NCBI RefSeq assembly: GCF_000186225.1
Contig: NC_014933.1
Coordinates: 806,001-870,000, forward strand
DNA: 64,000 nucleotides
Direction: 5' to 3'
Source of the DNA: Bacteroides helcogenes P 36-108
GTDB taxonomy: Bacteria; Bacteroidota; Bacteroidia; Bacteroidales; Bacteroidaceae
Under the pieces are notes generated by a model. The model was not told the DNA's origin. It did no database searches and was given only the letters and a program-made list of their open reading frames with translations. The position numbers were made by a program, and so were the translations under genes. Positions 1-8,954 of the stretch are shown here, one piece after another; within the stretch, counting starts at the first letter, position 1, and every line of letters starts with the position of its first letter.

Positions 1-351
1 TTCCGTACCAGCGACCATCCGCTTGGCGAAAACCTGGATGCCTACTATCCCCGCCCCATCTTCAACACCAAAAACAACAAATGCCAGACCCGCTACTTAC
101 AGAGCGCTGCTTATATGCGCCTAAAGAATATCCAAGTAGGTTATACCTTCCCCAAAGTATGGGTCAACAAGATTATGTTGCAAAACCTGCGTGTATTTGT
201 CTCCGGCGAAAACCTGCTGACCATCACCAGCCTCAGCGACACCATGGACCCCGAAACTTGCGGAGCAGGCTATCAAAGCAACTCGAATGCCAACGGAACC
301 GTATATCCGCTGTCTAAGACTATATCATTCGGTTTAAGTGTTAACTTCTAA
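1..351 (+). CDS. SusC-family TonB-dependent outer-membrane transporter, C-terminal end (5' truncated by window)
   Basis: The frame is open from base 1 and stops at 351. It encodes about 116 residues of the end of an outer-membrane beta-barrel. The segment AAYMRLKNIQVGYTFPK followed by a VFVSGENLLTIT strand and a terminal aromatic residue (SFGLSVNF) is the standard end of SusC transporters, which import oligosaccharides with a SusD lid and TonB energy. The SusD-like gene starts 15 bases downstream, the usual SusC-SusD order. The full protein and its plug domain lie upstream of the window, so the substrate cannot be read here. This is the first of two SusC/D pairs in the locus. Confidence 0.93.
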   Translation, partial: FRTSDHPLGENLDAYYPRPIFNTKNNKCQTRYLQSAAYMRLKNIQVGYTFPKVWVNKIMLQNLRVFVSGENLLTITSLSDTMDPETCGAGYQSNSNANGTVYPLSKTISFGLSVNF

Positions 352-366
352 AGAATCAATCAGAAT

Positions 367-2400
367 ATGAGAACTATTAAATACAAGAATATACTGAAAA
401 GCCTGCTGATGGGATGCACCCTGCTGGCAGCAACCGCTTGTGACGACTATCTGGACATCACACCACCTTCAAGCGTATCGCCCGAAACTTACCTGGTAGA
501 AGAAAGCCAGTTGGCTGCCTACACCATCAAGTATTATACAGACAACTTTCCTTCACTGAACAATCTTTACGGTGCGGAACTGGCTACCGATAACGCCACC
601 ACCCGCAGCAGCAACAACCGTTACCTCATCGGCGAATGGAAAGTCGGCGCAAGCGGTGGCGACTGGGAGTTCAACCGCATCTACGAGATGAACTACTTCA
701 TCAACAATGCCGAGAAGAACCTGGAAGCAGGTATCATCAAGGGTGATGCCACCAACATCAAGCATTACATCGGTGAAGGGTACTTCATCCGTGCTTACCA
801 ATACTTCTACCGGATGCGCAAACTCGGTGATTTCCCCATTGTCAAGGAAGTATTGCCCGACAATCAGGAAGTGCTGGCCAAAGCCTCCGAACGCCGCCCG
901 CGCAACGAAGTGGCACGCTTCATCCTCGAAGATTTGGATAAAGCCATCAGCTACCTGACCAACAATCCCGACGGCGGCAAAGCCCGCATCACCAAGAATG
1001 CGGCACTGGTACTGAAAGCCCGCGTAGCCCTCTTTGAAGCCACTTGGGAAAAGTATCATGCCGGAACAGCCCTCGTGCCCAACGGCAGCGGATGGCCGGG
1101 AGCAGAGAAGGAATACAACAAAGGCTACCAATTCCCCAGCGGAAGTGCGGAGAATGAAGTGGCATTCTTCCTCGACCAAGCCATTGATGCTTCCAAGCAA
1201 GTGGCTGATGCCGTACAGTTGACGCCCAACAACAGTTCCATTCAGCAAAGTGCCAGTGAACCAGCCAACGATTATTACGACATGTTTGCCAGCACCAATC
1301 CCAACGGATATTCCGAGGTGCTGATGTATCGCCCTTACAGCCGCGACCTGAGCATCGGCACGGACTACAACCACCACCTTTATTATGGCTACGCCCGCGG
1401 CTACACGCACCAGATGGAGCAGTCCTTCCTGATGAAGAACGGCCTGCCCGTCTATGCCGCAGGCAGTGGCTACAAGGGGGATGACTACATTGGTGATACG
1501 AAAATTGACCGTGACGACCGCTGGCGTCTCTTCATGAAAGCTCCGGGTGAAGTGAAGACCTTTATCAACAGCCCTTCTCCCGAAAAGTTCTCCAAGACCC
1601 CGGAAATCTATACCGATCAGGTGAAGTATTCCACCGCTACGGGTTATCTGATAGGCAAAGGCTACTCCCACGACCTGCTGGACCAGGACTTGAACAAAGA
1701 CCAGACCGCAGCCGTCATGTTCCGCGCAGCGGAAGCTTACATCACCTACATCGAAGCTTATTACGAGAAGAACCATACGCTGGATGCCAATGCCGACAAG
1801 TACTGGCGTGCCATCCGCAAACGTGCAGGCGTGGACGAAGACTACAACAAGACCATCGCCGCCACCGATATGGCCAAGGAAGCCCTCTACGACTGGGGAG
1901 CTTACTCTAAAGGCACATTGCTGACGGACGCAACGCTGTTCAACATCCGCCGCGAACGCCGCGACGAATTTATCGGCGAAGGCTACCGCTATGACGACCT
2001 CCTGCGCTGGCGTGCCATGGACCAACTGAACGGCTTCCAGATAGAAGGCTTCAAGCTGTGGGGACCCATCATCGAAGACTACAAGACGGCCTTCTCCGCT
2101 TTGGTAAATCCTAACAAGCCGGAATTGGGCACGCAGTTCGACAAGCTGCTGGTATATGGCAAAGGGGATAAGGAGAACACCATCTCCTCACCGGAGCTGA
2201 GCACCTACCTGCGCCCCTACCAAGTGTCCAAAGGCGGACTGTATTACAACGGCCTGTTCTTCTGCCAGGCACACTACCTGTCTCCCATCGCCCTAAGCCA
2301 CTTCCTGATTACCGCCTCCGACGGTGAAACAGTAAGCACCTCCCCCATTTACCAGAATCCGGGATGGCCCATCAAGGCAAACGAGGCAGCCGAAAGATAA
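367..2400 (+). CDS. SusD/RagB-family surface glycan-binding lipoprotein
   Basis: This 677-residue protein begins with a lipoprotein signal (SLLMGCTLLAATAC, lipobox cysteine near residue 26) followed by the acidic DDYLD start typical of SusD proteins. Features of the family include the YFIRAYQYFYRMRKLGDFPIV helix-repeat motif near residue 140 and the late motif IRRERRDEFIGEGYRYDDLLRW. SusD proteins sit on the outer face of the outer membrane, cap the SusC barrel and help deliver glycan. It is longer than an average SusD, with extra sequence around residues 220-330 and at the C-terminus. It follows the partial SusC by 15 bases and is closed by a strong terminator, so the two form one transcription unit. 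Ligand unknown; uronic-acid glycan is inferred from the neighbours. Confidence 0.93.
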   Translation: MRTIKYKNILKSLLMGCTLLAATACDDYLDITPPSSVSPETYLVEESQLAAYTIKYYTDNFPSLNNLYGAELATDNATTRSSNNRYLIGEWKVGASGGDWEFNRIYEMNYFINNAEKNLEAGIIKGDATNIKHYIGEGYFIRAYQYFYRMRKLGDFPIVKEVLPDNQEVLAKASERRPRNEVARFILEDLDKAISYLTNNPDGGKARITKNAALVLKARVALFEATWEKYHAGTALVPNGSGWPGAEKEYNKGYQFPSGSAENEVAFFLDQAIDASKQVADAVQLTPNNSSIQQSASEPANDYYDMFASTNPNGYSEVLMYRPYSRDLSIGTDYNHHLYYGYARGYTHQMEQSFLMKNGLPVYAAGSGYKGDDYIGDTKIDRDDRWRLFMKAPGEVKTFINSPSPEKFSKTPEIYTDQVKYSTATGYLIGKGYSHDLLDQDLNKDQTAAVMFRAAEAYITYIEAYYEKNHTLDANADKYWRAIRKRAGVDEDYNKTIAATDMAKEALYDWGAYSKGTLLTDATLFNIRRERRDEFIGEGYRYDDLLRWRAMDQLNGFQIEGFKLWGPIIEDYKTAFSALVNPNKPELGTQFDKLLVYGKGDKENTISSPELSTYLRPYQVSKGGLYYNGLFFCQAHYLSPIALSHFLITASDGETVSTSPIYQNPGWPIKANEAAER

Positions 2401-2457
2401 ATATTTTCTTTCATAAATTGATGAATATTGGTTTTATTAGGTTTTAAGGTTGTTTGG

Positions 2458-2496
2458 GATGGCAGGAAGCGGGATGTTTCCTGCCATCTTATTTTT
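2458..2496 (+). terminator. Intrinsic terminator after the first SusC/SusD pair
   Basis: An 11-bp perfect stem, GATGGCAGGAA at 2458-2468 pairing with TTCCTGCCATC at 2478-2488, is followed by TTATTTTT. It lies 57 bases after the SusD stop. Confidence 0.85.
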
Positions 2497-2537
2497 CTGT
2501 CCGGTGGGGCAGACTTACAGATAAGGAGTACGGAAAT

Positions 2538-2620
2538 GTTCCCCGGTGTTGAACGCCCCGTTCCTCGGTGTCGGACACATCGTTCCCCGGTGTTGAATGC
2601 CCCGTCCCCCGGTGTCGGAC
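2538..2620. repeat. Four tandem 22-bp units, two alternating variants
   Basis: Units begin at 2538, 2560, 2582 and 2604. Units 1 and 3 are near-identical (GTTCCCCGGTGTTGAA then C/T then GCCCC). Units 2 and 4 share CGGTGTCGGAC. Each unit carries a partial dyad, GTTC facing GAAC or GGAC. The array sits between the SusD terminator and the convergent end of the regulator gene and is GC-rich compared with the flanks. It is not a CRISPR because there are no spacers. Confidence 0.8.
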
Positions 2621-2683
2621 AAAAAGGAGAGAGGCAGCTATATTGCCACCGGAAAAGCATGGGAAGTATAGCATCACAAGCAG

Positions 2684-5560
2684 TTATTTGGAGAACCGTC
2701 GCAGGAATTCCGCCAAACTATCTCTCTCCTCCAGACCCAACTTCTTGCGTAGGCGGTAGCGGCTGATCTCCACGCCACGCACGGAAATATTCAGCAGCGG
2801 AGCGATTTCTTTGGTGAGCAGGTTCATCTGAATGTAGGCGCAAAGCAGTTTCTCCTTATTATTTAGTGTGGGATAGGCTTCTTCCAGATGCCTGAAGAAA
2901 TCATGATGTACGGAGTCGAAGGTGGCTTGAAACGCTTGCAAATCATCATCATGTTCGATGTTCGTCGCAATCTGTCCCTGCAATCGCACTATCCGACGGC
3001 GGAGCGATGCCGGATCGTTCTCGTTGAGAGAATGGGAAATGCTGTCCACACCTTTTTTGAGATCCAGAAGCATCTCGTTCTTCCGCACGATGTTCAGGGT
3101 GGTCTGTACCAGTTCTTCCGACTTGTGCCGCAACTCGGACTGCAAATTCTCCTCTTTCAAGGAGTCAATCGTCTGGTCTTTCAGTTCACTCTCTTTCTTG
3201 AATTTCTGTTTCTGACGGTAAAGTTCCAGCTCTTTCTGCATCAGCAGATGTTTGCGGCTGTCCATGATGCGCCGGTAAACATAGTACAGCAGGAGAGTTG
3301 CCGCCACGGCATAGGCCAGATAGCTCCACCAAGTACGATACCACGGCGGAAGAATCTCAAAAGTAAAGGAAGTGACCAACGGCTTGTCAATACTGTCTGT
3401 CATCAACCTTACGCTAAAAGTGTATTTTCCTTCGTGCAGGGCAGTGAACTCCTTCGTATAATTTTCACTGTATTCGCTCCAATGGCCTTCTTCACCATCA
3501 CGATTCAGGCAGTAGGAGAAAAGAGTGGGTTGGGATGAACCATAATCGCTCACGCTATATTCTATACGAAGTGAATTGTATGCGTAGGGAATAACTACCT
3601 TCTCATCACGGTAACGGTAACTGCGCCCGTATATCAGCGAGTCCCGACGCCCCGTGAGATATACGCGGCGAATTTGCAGATACAAATGATCCCTTTCGGC
3701 AGAGACAGGAGACAATTCCAGCTTGGAAAACCCGTCTTCCGTACTGATGAAGGCACTGCCGTCCACCACTGACACACTCTCGAAGTTCTCGACCAGCGCT
3801 CCTTTCAGAAAGCACTCAGGCCGGCGTGGATACGCCTTCTTGTCCATCTCATAACGCAGCAATTTAAGAATACCTCCTGCCGCATACCAGATGTTGTGTC
3901 CGGCATCCTCGGATATATAGGTATATGCCACTCTCCCATCGAGCAGACGCTCCATTTCATGATATTCCACCAAGCTGTCCTTCGCCCGATCGAACCGCCA
4001 CAGCCCGTAATGGGAAGCAACCGTTATTTCATTGCCAATCCACGAGAGATGGGCATCATAGTCAATGGGAAAATTGTTGTATTTCTTTTCCTGCCTCACC
4101 CGGCGCAGATCGTCCGAAAGAAACAGTCGGAAAACGCCCCTCCCCTTGTTTGTGACCCACAGCAGCGTGGAACTCTCTGCCAACAGACTTTTGCAAGAAA
4201 TGTCACAGTTCTCTATCTTCGCTGCCACCACCCAACGGTTCTGTTGTTTCATCAGCAAGTAAAGCCCCCGGTTCACTCCATACGTGCCGGCTATCAATAC
4301 ATCAGTGCGGTTGGGTAGGGGCACAAGGCTACGCACACCTTTGATATCGCCCACCTTCTCCGTGCAGCCGCCGTCACCGATCAAGAAAACGCCGTCATCC
4401 GAAGCACAGAACAGCCTGTCGTCGTAGGACAGAAACGACCATATCTGCCCTTCCGTCCCTCTGACAAACTCCATCGGGACATCTTTCTCCCCCGGAATAT
4501 CGTGGAGTGCCGTGCGATAGACACCCTGATTGGTTCCCAAATAAAGGGATTCCCGATAGTAGCAGGAAGCATATCCGGAACCTATCTGCGAACTGCCTCC
4601 ATGAAGGGATGAGAGGCGGGAGTTGAGATGCACATAGTCGATGCCGTTGTCCAATGCCAGCCAGAGATTACCATCCGCATCGAACAGCAGCCCGTGCACC
4701 GTTTTATTCTGCAATCCATAGTCAGTGGAAATCCGCTTCGCCTTTCCTGTCTCCAGGTCCAGCAGGCATACTCCGTCCTGCACGGAGCCCAATGCCAGCA
4801 GGGAGCCACGGACATGTGCACCATACATCTGCTTCTGCAAAAGAAAATCTTCAATGGGAGTAATGTATTTCCGCAAGTTGAGCCCATCGTACATGAAGAT
4901 TCCGTCACTGCGCGTCAGCAGCAAAAGATTATTCTTATAAGGAAGCATGGCTACAATCTTGAGCTTACGGGTCTGCTCCGTTCCTGCTACCGGGATAAAG
5001 TTCTTGCCGTTCAGTACAAACAGCCCCTCTTCCGAAGCAACATACAGCTTGTGGTTGAAAAGCGCGGAAGCGGAAATCTGGTTTTTGTAATCGACATATT
5101 CAGTCTTCCCGTCTCCCGGATAATAGATGTAACGGTCTGCCTGGAAATAGACATGTGCTCCGTCCACCAGAATGTTTCTGACTACACCGATATTGAGATG
5201 AGTCAGCAGGCTGTCGGACAACTCCTGATAATGCAATCCGCCCAGTTTATCAGGTTCAAAATAACCGAATTGACTGATTCCACCGACATAAATTCTTCCG
5301 TCATCACCTTTCTTTACTGCCCGTAACTTGGCATTGCGCACGGAATAAGTGTGCCAGTTTGTGCCATCAAACTCCAGCAGACCTTTGTTGTTTGCTATGT
5401 AAATCCATCCGTTGTCATGCTGTGTCAGCATCCAGTTTTGGGTTCCTGCCTGATAAACATGCCGGGTATAGTTCGTAACGGGATATTGCCAGCCGGCATT
5501 TGCCGAGACACTTGCCAACAAAAACAAAAGGAGAGAAAAGAAAAAGTGTTCTCGCTTCAT
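2684..5560 (-). CDS. Membrane-spanning sensor-regulator: beta-propeller, Y_Y_Y domain, TM helix, coiled coil, LuxR-type HTH
   Basis: The protein is about 958 residues long from the ATG at 5560; a second ATG lies three codons upstream at 5569, and the chosen one starts directly on MKREHFFFSLLLFLL, a good signal peptide. Residues about 25-650 form a run of two-component-regulator propeller blades (for example VHGLLFDADGNLWLALDNGIDYV). A triple-tyrosine-like beta domain follows. The helix WWSYLAYAVAATLLLYY is at about 747-767, then a long charged coiled coil, then a LuxR-like helix-turn-helix (TKEIAPLLNISVRGVEISRYRLRKKLG) in the last 65 residues. There is no histidine kinase or receiver domain, so it should sense glycan in the periplasm and bind DNA from the membrane as one polypeptide. 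It lies between the two SusC/D pairs on the opposite strand, so it is the likely local activator. Confidence 0.88.
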   Translation of the reverse strand: MKREHFFFSLLLFLLASVSANAGWQYPVTNYTRHVYQAGTQNWMLTQHDNGWIYIANNKGLLEFDGTNWHTYSVRNAKLRAVKKGDDGRIYVGGISQFGYFEPDKLGGLHYQELSDSLLTHLNIGVVRNILVDGAHVYFQADRYIYYPGDGKTEYVDYKNQISASALFNHKLYVASEEGLFVLNGKNFIPVAGTEQTRKLKIVAMLPYKNNLLLLTRSDGIFMYDGLNLRKYITPIEDFLLQKQMYGAHVRGSLLALGSVQDGVCLLDLETGKAKRISTDYGLQNKTVHGLLFDADGNLWLALDNGIDYVHLNSRLSSLHGGSSQIGSGYASCYYRESLYLGTNQGVYRTALHDIPGEKDVPMEFVRGTEGQIWSFLSYDDRLFCASDDGVFLIGDGGCTEKVGDIKGVRSLVPLPNRTDVLIAGTYGVNRGLYLLMKQQNRWVVAAKIENCDISCKSLLAESSTLLWVTNKGRGVFRLFLSDDLRRVRQEKKYNNFPIDYDAHLSWIGNEITVASHYGLWRFDRAKDSLVEYHEMERLLDGRVAYTYISEDAGHNIWYAAGGILKLLRYEMDKKAYPRRPECFLKGALVENFESVSVVDGSAFISTEDGFSKLELSPVSAERDHLYLQIRRVYLTGRRDSLIYGRSYRYRDEKVVIPYAYNSLRIEYSVSDYGSSQPTLFSYCLNRDGEEGHWSEYSENYTKEFTALHEGKYTFSVRLMTDSIDKPLVTSFTFEILPPWYRTWWSYLAYAVAATLLLYYVYRRIMDSRKHLLMQKELELYRQKQKFKKESELKDQTIDSLKEENLQSELRHKSEELVQTTLNIVRKNEMLLDLKKGVDSISHSLNENDPASLRRRIVRLQGQIATNIEHDDDLQAFQATFDSVHHDFFRHLEEAYPTLNNKEKLLCAYIQMNLLTKEIAPLLNISVRGVEISRYRLRKKLGLEERDSLAEFLRRFSK

Positions 5561-5587
5561 AGCAACCACATTTAAGATTTATGACAG

Positions 5588-5595
5588 CAAAGATA
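5588..5595 (-). promoter_or_regulatory. -7 element of the regulator gene promoter
   Basis: TATCTTTG on the minus strand fits the Bacteroides -7 consensus TAnnTTTG, 28 bases before the chosen start at 5560. No convincing TTTG -33 element is seen at the usual spacing. Confidence 0.5.
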
Positions 5596-5810
5596 ATGAC
5601 TTTCTGTAACAGTATTGCCTGATGTAATGCTTTTTAATAAGAATCACCTCATAATCAGCTATTATTATCACCAAATCTCCTTTTTCTGATGTAATCGGAA
5701 TACAGCATTGAGAAATCTTTGAAGTAACGATTTATACATATCCGACCGATATGATCATTAATTTCGCTTTCGCTTAAACGCACAATTATTAATATTTAAA
5801 TCTATGTATT

Positions 5811-8800
5811 ATGAGAAGAAAGATTTATTCTTGGAAACTGATGCGGCTACTATTACCTGTCTGCTGCATGCTTTTCCTCTCTAATTTAGGGGCACTCGCC
5901 CAAAACAGCGTCTCCATAAAAGGACAAGTGGTAGATGCCGGAACCCAAGAATCGCTTATCGGCGTATCTATTCAGGAAAAGGGTACGACCAACGGCATCA
6001 TCACAGACATCGACGGAAACTTTACATTGCAAGTAACTTCCGGATCTACGATCGTATTCTCCTATATAGGATACAAGACGGTAGAGATGAAAGCCTCTGA
6101 CGTGAAAGGCGTCATCAGGCTGGCCGAAGACTCCAAGGCGTTGCAGGAAGTGGTAGTTGTGGGCTACGGCGTACAGAAGAAAGTAAACCTTTCGGGTTCC
6201 GTATCGGCCATAGAAGGTGACAAGATTGCCGCCAAACCATCCAGCAATGCTCTTGCTGCTTTGCAAGGCGAACTGCCGGGTGTCAGCATCACCCGCAAAA
6301 GCGGACAGCCGGGTAGCGAAACATCAGGCATGCAGATTCGTGGTGCTTCTTCTGTCAACGAAACCGCTACCCTGATATTGATTGACGGCATAGAAGGCGA
6401 TTTGGCATTGGTCAATCCCAATGACATCGAATCCATTTCCGTATTGAAGGATGCCGCCTCTTGTGCCATCTACGGTGCACGCGCCGCAGCCGGAGTGGTA
6501 TTGGTCACCACCAAGAACGGGGCAGAAGGCAAGCCTCGCATCACCTACAACGGCTACTACGCCATCAATACTCCGGGAAATATGCCCGAACGTCTTACGG
6601 CATGGGAAGAACAGGCTTTTATAGACCAAAGCCGCATCCCCACCACAGGCAAGACGGAATGGACTGCCGAAAAAGCATCTTGGGTAGGAAACCCGAACTT
6701 CAATTCACGACCGTTGTCCAACGGCCGTTGGGATCTCTTTGAAGCAACCAACTGGGTAGCCGAAGGAACCAAGAAAAGTACGGCGCAGCAGAGTCACTCC
6801 ATATCCATCAGTGGCGGCAGCAAAAACATGAACTACATGATGTCTGCCAACTATTATACCAAAAATGGACTGCTAAAATACGGAACAGACAGCAACGACC
6901 GCTATAACCTGCTTGCCAAAGTCAACACTTCCGTAAACAAATATGTGGATTTAGGTCTGAACGTACAATACCAGTCCACCGAAGTGGAACAACCGTCTTA
7001 TGGTTCCACCGGATTGTTTTACCTGCTCTATTCCGCACGCGGACGCCAATCTATCTATAATCCCGAAGGAGATGAAAGCGGCAATATCTACAACGGCGAC
7101 TTACAGGTAAACGCTATCGATGTCATGAAGAACGGAGGCAGCAAGACTACCAAGTACGAAGCCTTCACCGGCAAAGCAAACCTGACCATCAAAGATATCG
7201 TAAAAGGGCTCCGCATCAACCTGAGCGCTTCACGCAAGGCAGGTTACTATATGGAGAACAGTGTGGCACGCACCCTGTACTGGAAAGACCGTCTGGGAAA
7301 AAGCATCCGTAACAGCTTCGGCACACCCAACTCCCTCTATAAAAAGAAGAACTCCGATTATCATGATTTGGTGGAAGCTACTGCCAACTATGCATTCAGC
7401 CTGCAGGACAACACGCACAATTTCAACATACTTGCCGGTACTTCTTACGAAAGATACCGCAAAGACGAGATGGATGCCACTGCCAGTAATATGAACTCCA
7501 ACGACTTCTTCTCGTTCAACTACTATGATTCTTCCGTAAACACCAACACGAAGATAGGCGACAACATCGAACCGTGGAAAATGATGTCCTACTTTGGGCG
7601 CATCAACTACAACTTCAAGGAACGCTATCTGCTGGAGGCCAATGTACGCTATGACGGAAGTTCCCGCCTGACACCCGACAAGCGTTGGAAGGCGTTCCCG
7701 TCTGTTTCGGCAGCTTGGCGCATCAGCGAAGAAAGCTGGTTCAAGGTGGACTGGATAAGCCAGTTGAAACTGCGCGCCTCTTGGGGACAACTCGGCAACG
7801 GCGCCATCCTCGGACTCTACGATTATATTCCATTGATCAACAACAGCCAAAAAGACATACCTGCCACCTATATGGGTGAAAAATGGTTCTACCAGGCAGA
7901 CTTGGCATCCAAAGACAAAACTTGGGAAACGATTGAAACAAGCAACATCGGCTTTGACTTCGGCCTCCTCAACAACCGCCTGACGGGAAGTTTTGAGTAT
8001 TACTGGAAATACAACAACGACATGCTTTCTTCCCTCCAATTGCCTCACCAGATAGGCATCAACGTACCCAAGATGAACATCGGCAAACTGAAAACTTGGG
8101 GATGGGACTTCAACATCGGTTGGAAAGACAAGATCAAGGAGGTGAGCTATCAAGTCAATATCAATATCTCCGACAGTGACAACAAACTGGTGGAATATGA
8201 CGGCGCCAGCAACCTTTATGCCGGCTCTATCGAATTGCTGCAAGGTTATGCGCTCAATACCATTTGGGGTTACAAGACCGACGGTTTCTGGAAAAGCCGC
8301 GAAGAATACCTGAAGTATAAGGAAGACCATCCGGGCTATAAATCCTTCAACGATGGCAAAGTGGCAGGCGGTGACGTGAAATACGTGGCACAGGGCAATC
8401 CTGACCACGAAATCGGCGTAGGTGGCGCCACTCCCGAAGATCCGGGCGATCTGGTATGCCTCGGTAATTCCAACCCGCGCTATCTGTACGGCATCAACCT
8501 CGCCGCACAATGGAAAGGCTTCGACATCTCCATCATGTTCCAGGGAGTGGGAAAACGCAAGGTCGTTCTCGATCCTTCTGCCGTTGCTCCTCTCTATCAG
8601 GACTATATGATGCCGTGGACCATCCACCGCGATTACTGGACAGAGGACAACCAAGACGCTTTCTGGCCACGCCTCTACCAATACAAGGGCAACGACTTCA
8701 ACTTCAAGACTTCGGACAGATGGGTACAAAACGGTGCTTATATCCGCCTGAAAAACGTGACCGTAGGCTACACGCTTCCGGTTCTCAAGAAATACGTGGA

Positions 8801-8948
8801 ACGCGTGAGAATTTATGCCACCGGAGAAGACATCTGGGAGCACAGCAACATGCTTTCCGTATTCGATCCGGAAATCGGCAACAAGGCCGACAGAAACATT
8901 TACCCGTTCTTCCGTACCTGGACAGTCGGTTTAAACGTAACATTCTAA
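5811..8948 (+). CDS. SusC-family TonB-dependent outer-membrane transporter
   Basis: This complete SusC is 1045 residues long. A signal peptide (to about residue 30, ending GALAQ) is followed by a carboxypeptidase-regulatory-like beta domain at about 34-118 (VSIKGQVVDAGTQESLIGVS, TDIDGNFTLQV). A plug domain follows at about 120-235, opening with LQEVVVVGYGVQKKVNLSGSV, and then the 22-strand barrel, ending in the aromatic GLNVTF. It imports oligosaccharides across the outer membrane using TonB-ExbBD. Its SusD partner starts 6 bases later, so the pair is co-transcribed. It begins the main enzyme-bearing operon of the locus. The 240-base gap upstream is shared with the divergent regulator gene and must hold its promoter, but I see no clean TAnnTTTG there on the plus strand (AATCTTTG near 5715 is the closest). 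Confidence 0.96.
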   Translation: MRRKIYSWKLMRLLLPVCCMLFLSNLGALAQNSVSIKGQVVDAGTQESLIGVSIQEKGTTNGIITDIDGNFTLQVTSGSTIVFSYIGYKTVEMKASDVKGVIRLAEDSKALQEVVVVGYGVQKKVNLSGSVSAIEGDKIAAKPSSNALAALQGELPGVSITRKSGQPGSETSGMQIRGASSVNETATLILIDGIEGDLALVNPNDIESISVLKDAASCAIYGARAAAGVVLVTTKNGAEGKPRITYNGYYAINTPGNMPERLTAWEEQAFIDQSRIPTTGKTEWTAEKASWVGNPNFNSRPLSNGRWDLFEATNWVAEGTKKSTAQQSHSISISGGSKNMNYMMSANYYTKNGLLKYGTDSNDRYNLLAKVNTSVNKYVDLGLNVQYQSTEVEQPSYGSTGLFYLLYSARGRQSIYNPEGDESGNIYNGDLQVNAIDVMKNGGSKTTKYEAFTGKANLTIKDIVKGLRINLSASRKAGYYMENSVARTLYWKDRLGKSIRNSFGTPNSLYKKKNSDYHDLVEATANYAFSLQDNTHNFNILAGTSYERYRKDEMDATASNMNSNDFFSFNYYDSSVNTNTKIGDNIEPWKMMSYFGRINYNFKERYLLEANVRYDGSSRLTPDKRWKAFPSVSAAWRISEESWFKVDWISQLKLRASWGQLGNGAILGLYDYIPLINNSQKDIPATYMGEKWFYQADLASKDKTWETIETSNIGFDFGLLNNRLTGSFEYYWKYNNDMLSSLQLPHQIGINVPKMNIGKLKTWGWDFNIGWKDKIKEVSYQVNINISDSDNKLVEYDGASNLYAGSIELLQGYALNTIWGYKTDGFWKSREEYLKYKEDHPGYKSFNDGKVAGGDVKYVAQGNPDHEIGVGGATPEDPGDLVCLGNSNPRYLYGINLAAQWKGFDISIMFQGVGKRKVVLDPSAVAPLYQDYMMPWTIHRDYWTEDNQDAFWPRLYQYKGNDFNFKTSDRWVQNGAYIRLKNVTVGYTLPVLKKYVERVRIYATGEDIWEHSNMLSVFDPEIGNKADRNIYPFFRTWTVGLNVTF

Positions 8949-8954
8949 ACTCCA

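Noticed and set aside
553..2025. A 490-codon open frame antisense to the first SusD gene
   Set aside because: It mirrors the codon pattern of the SusD gene, lacks any recognisable domain and has a valine/glycine-rich composition typical of antisense frames in this GC range.
2538..2620. CRISPR array
   Set aside because: Units are directly adjacent without spacers and no cas genes are present. The same applies to the arrays at 32030, 41599 and 63290.
7230..8843. A 537-codon open frame antisense to SusC
   Set aside because: The plus-strand SusC is intact and family-typical throughout; the antisense product has no motif or signal.
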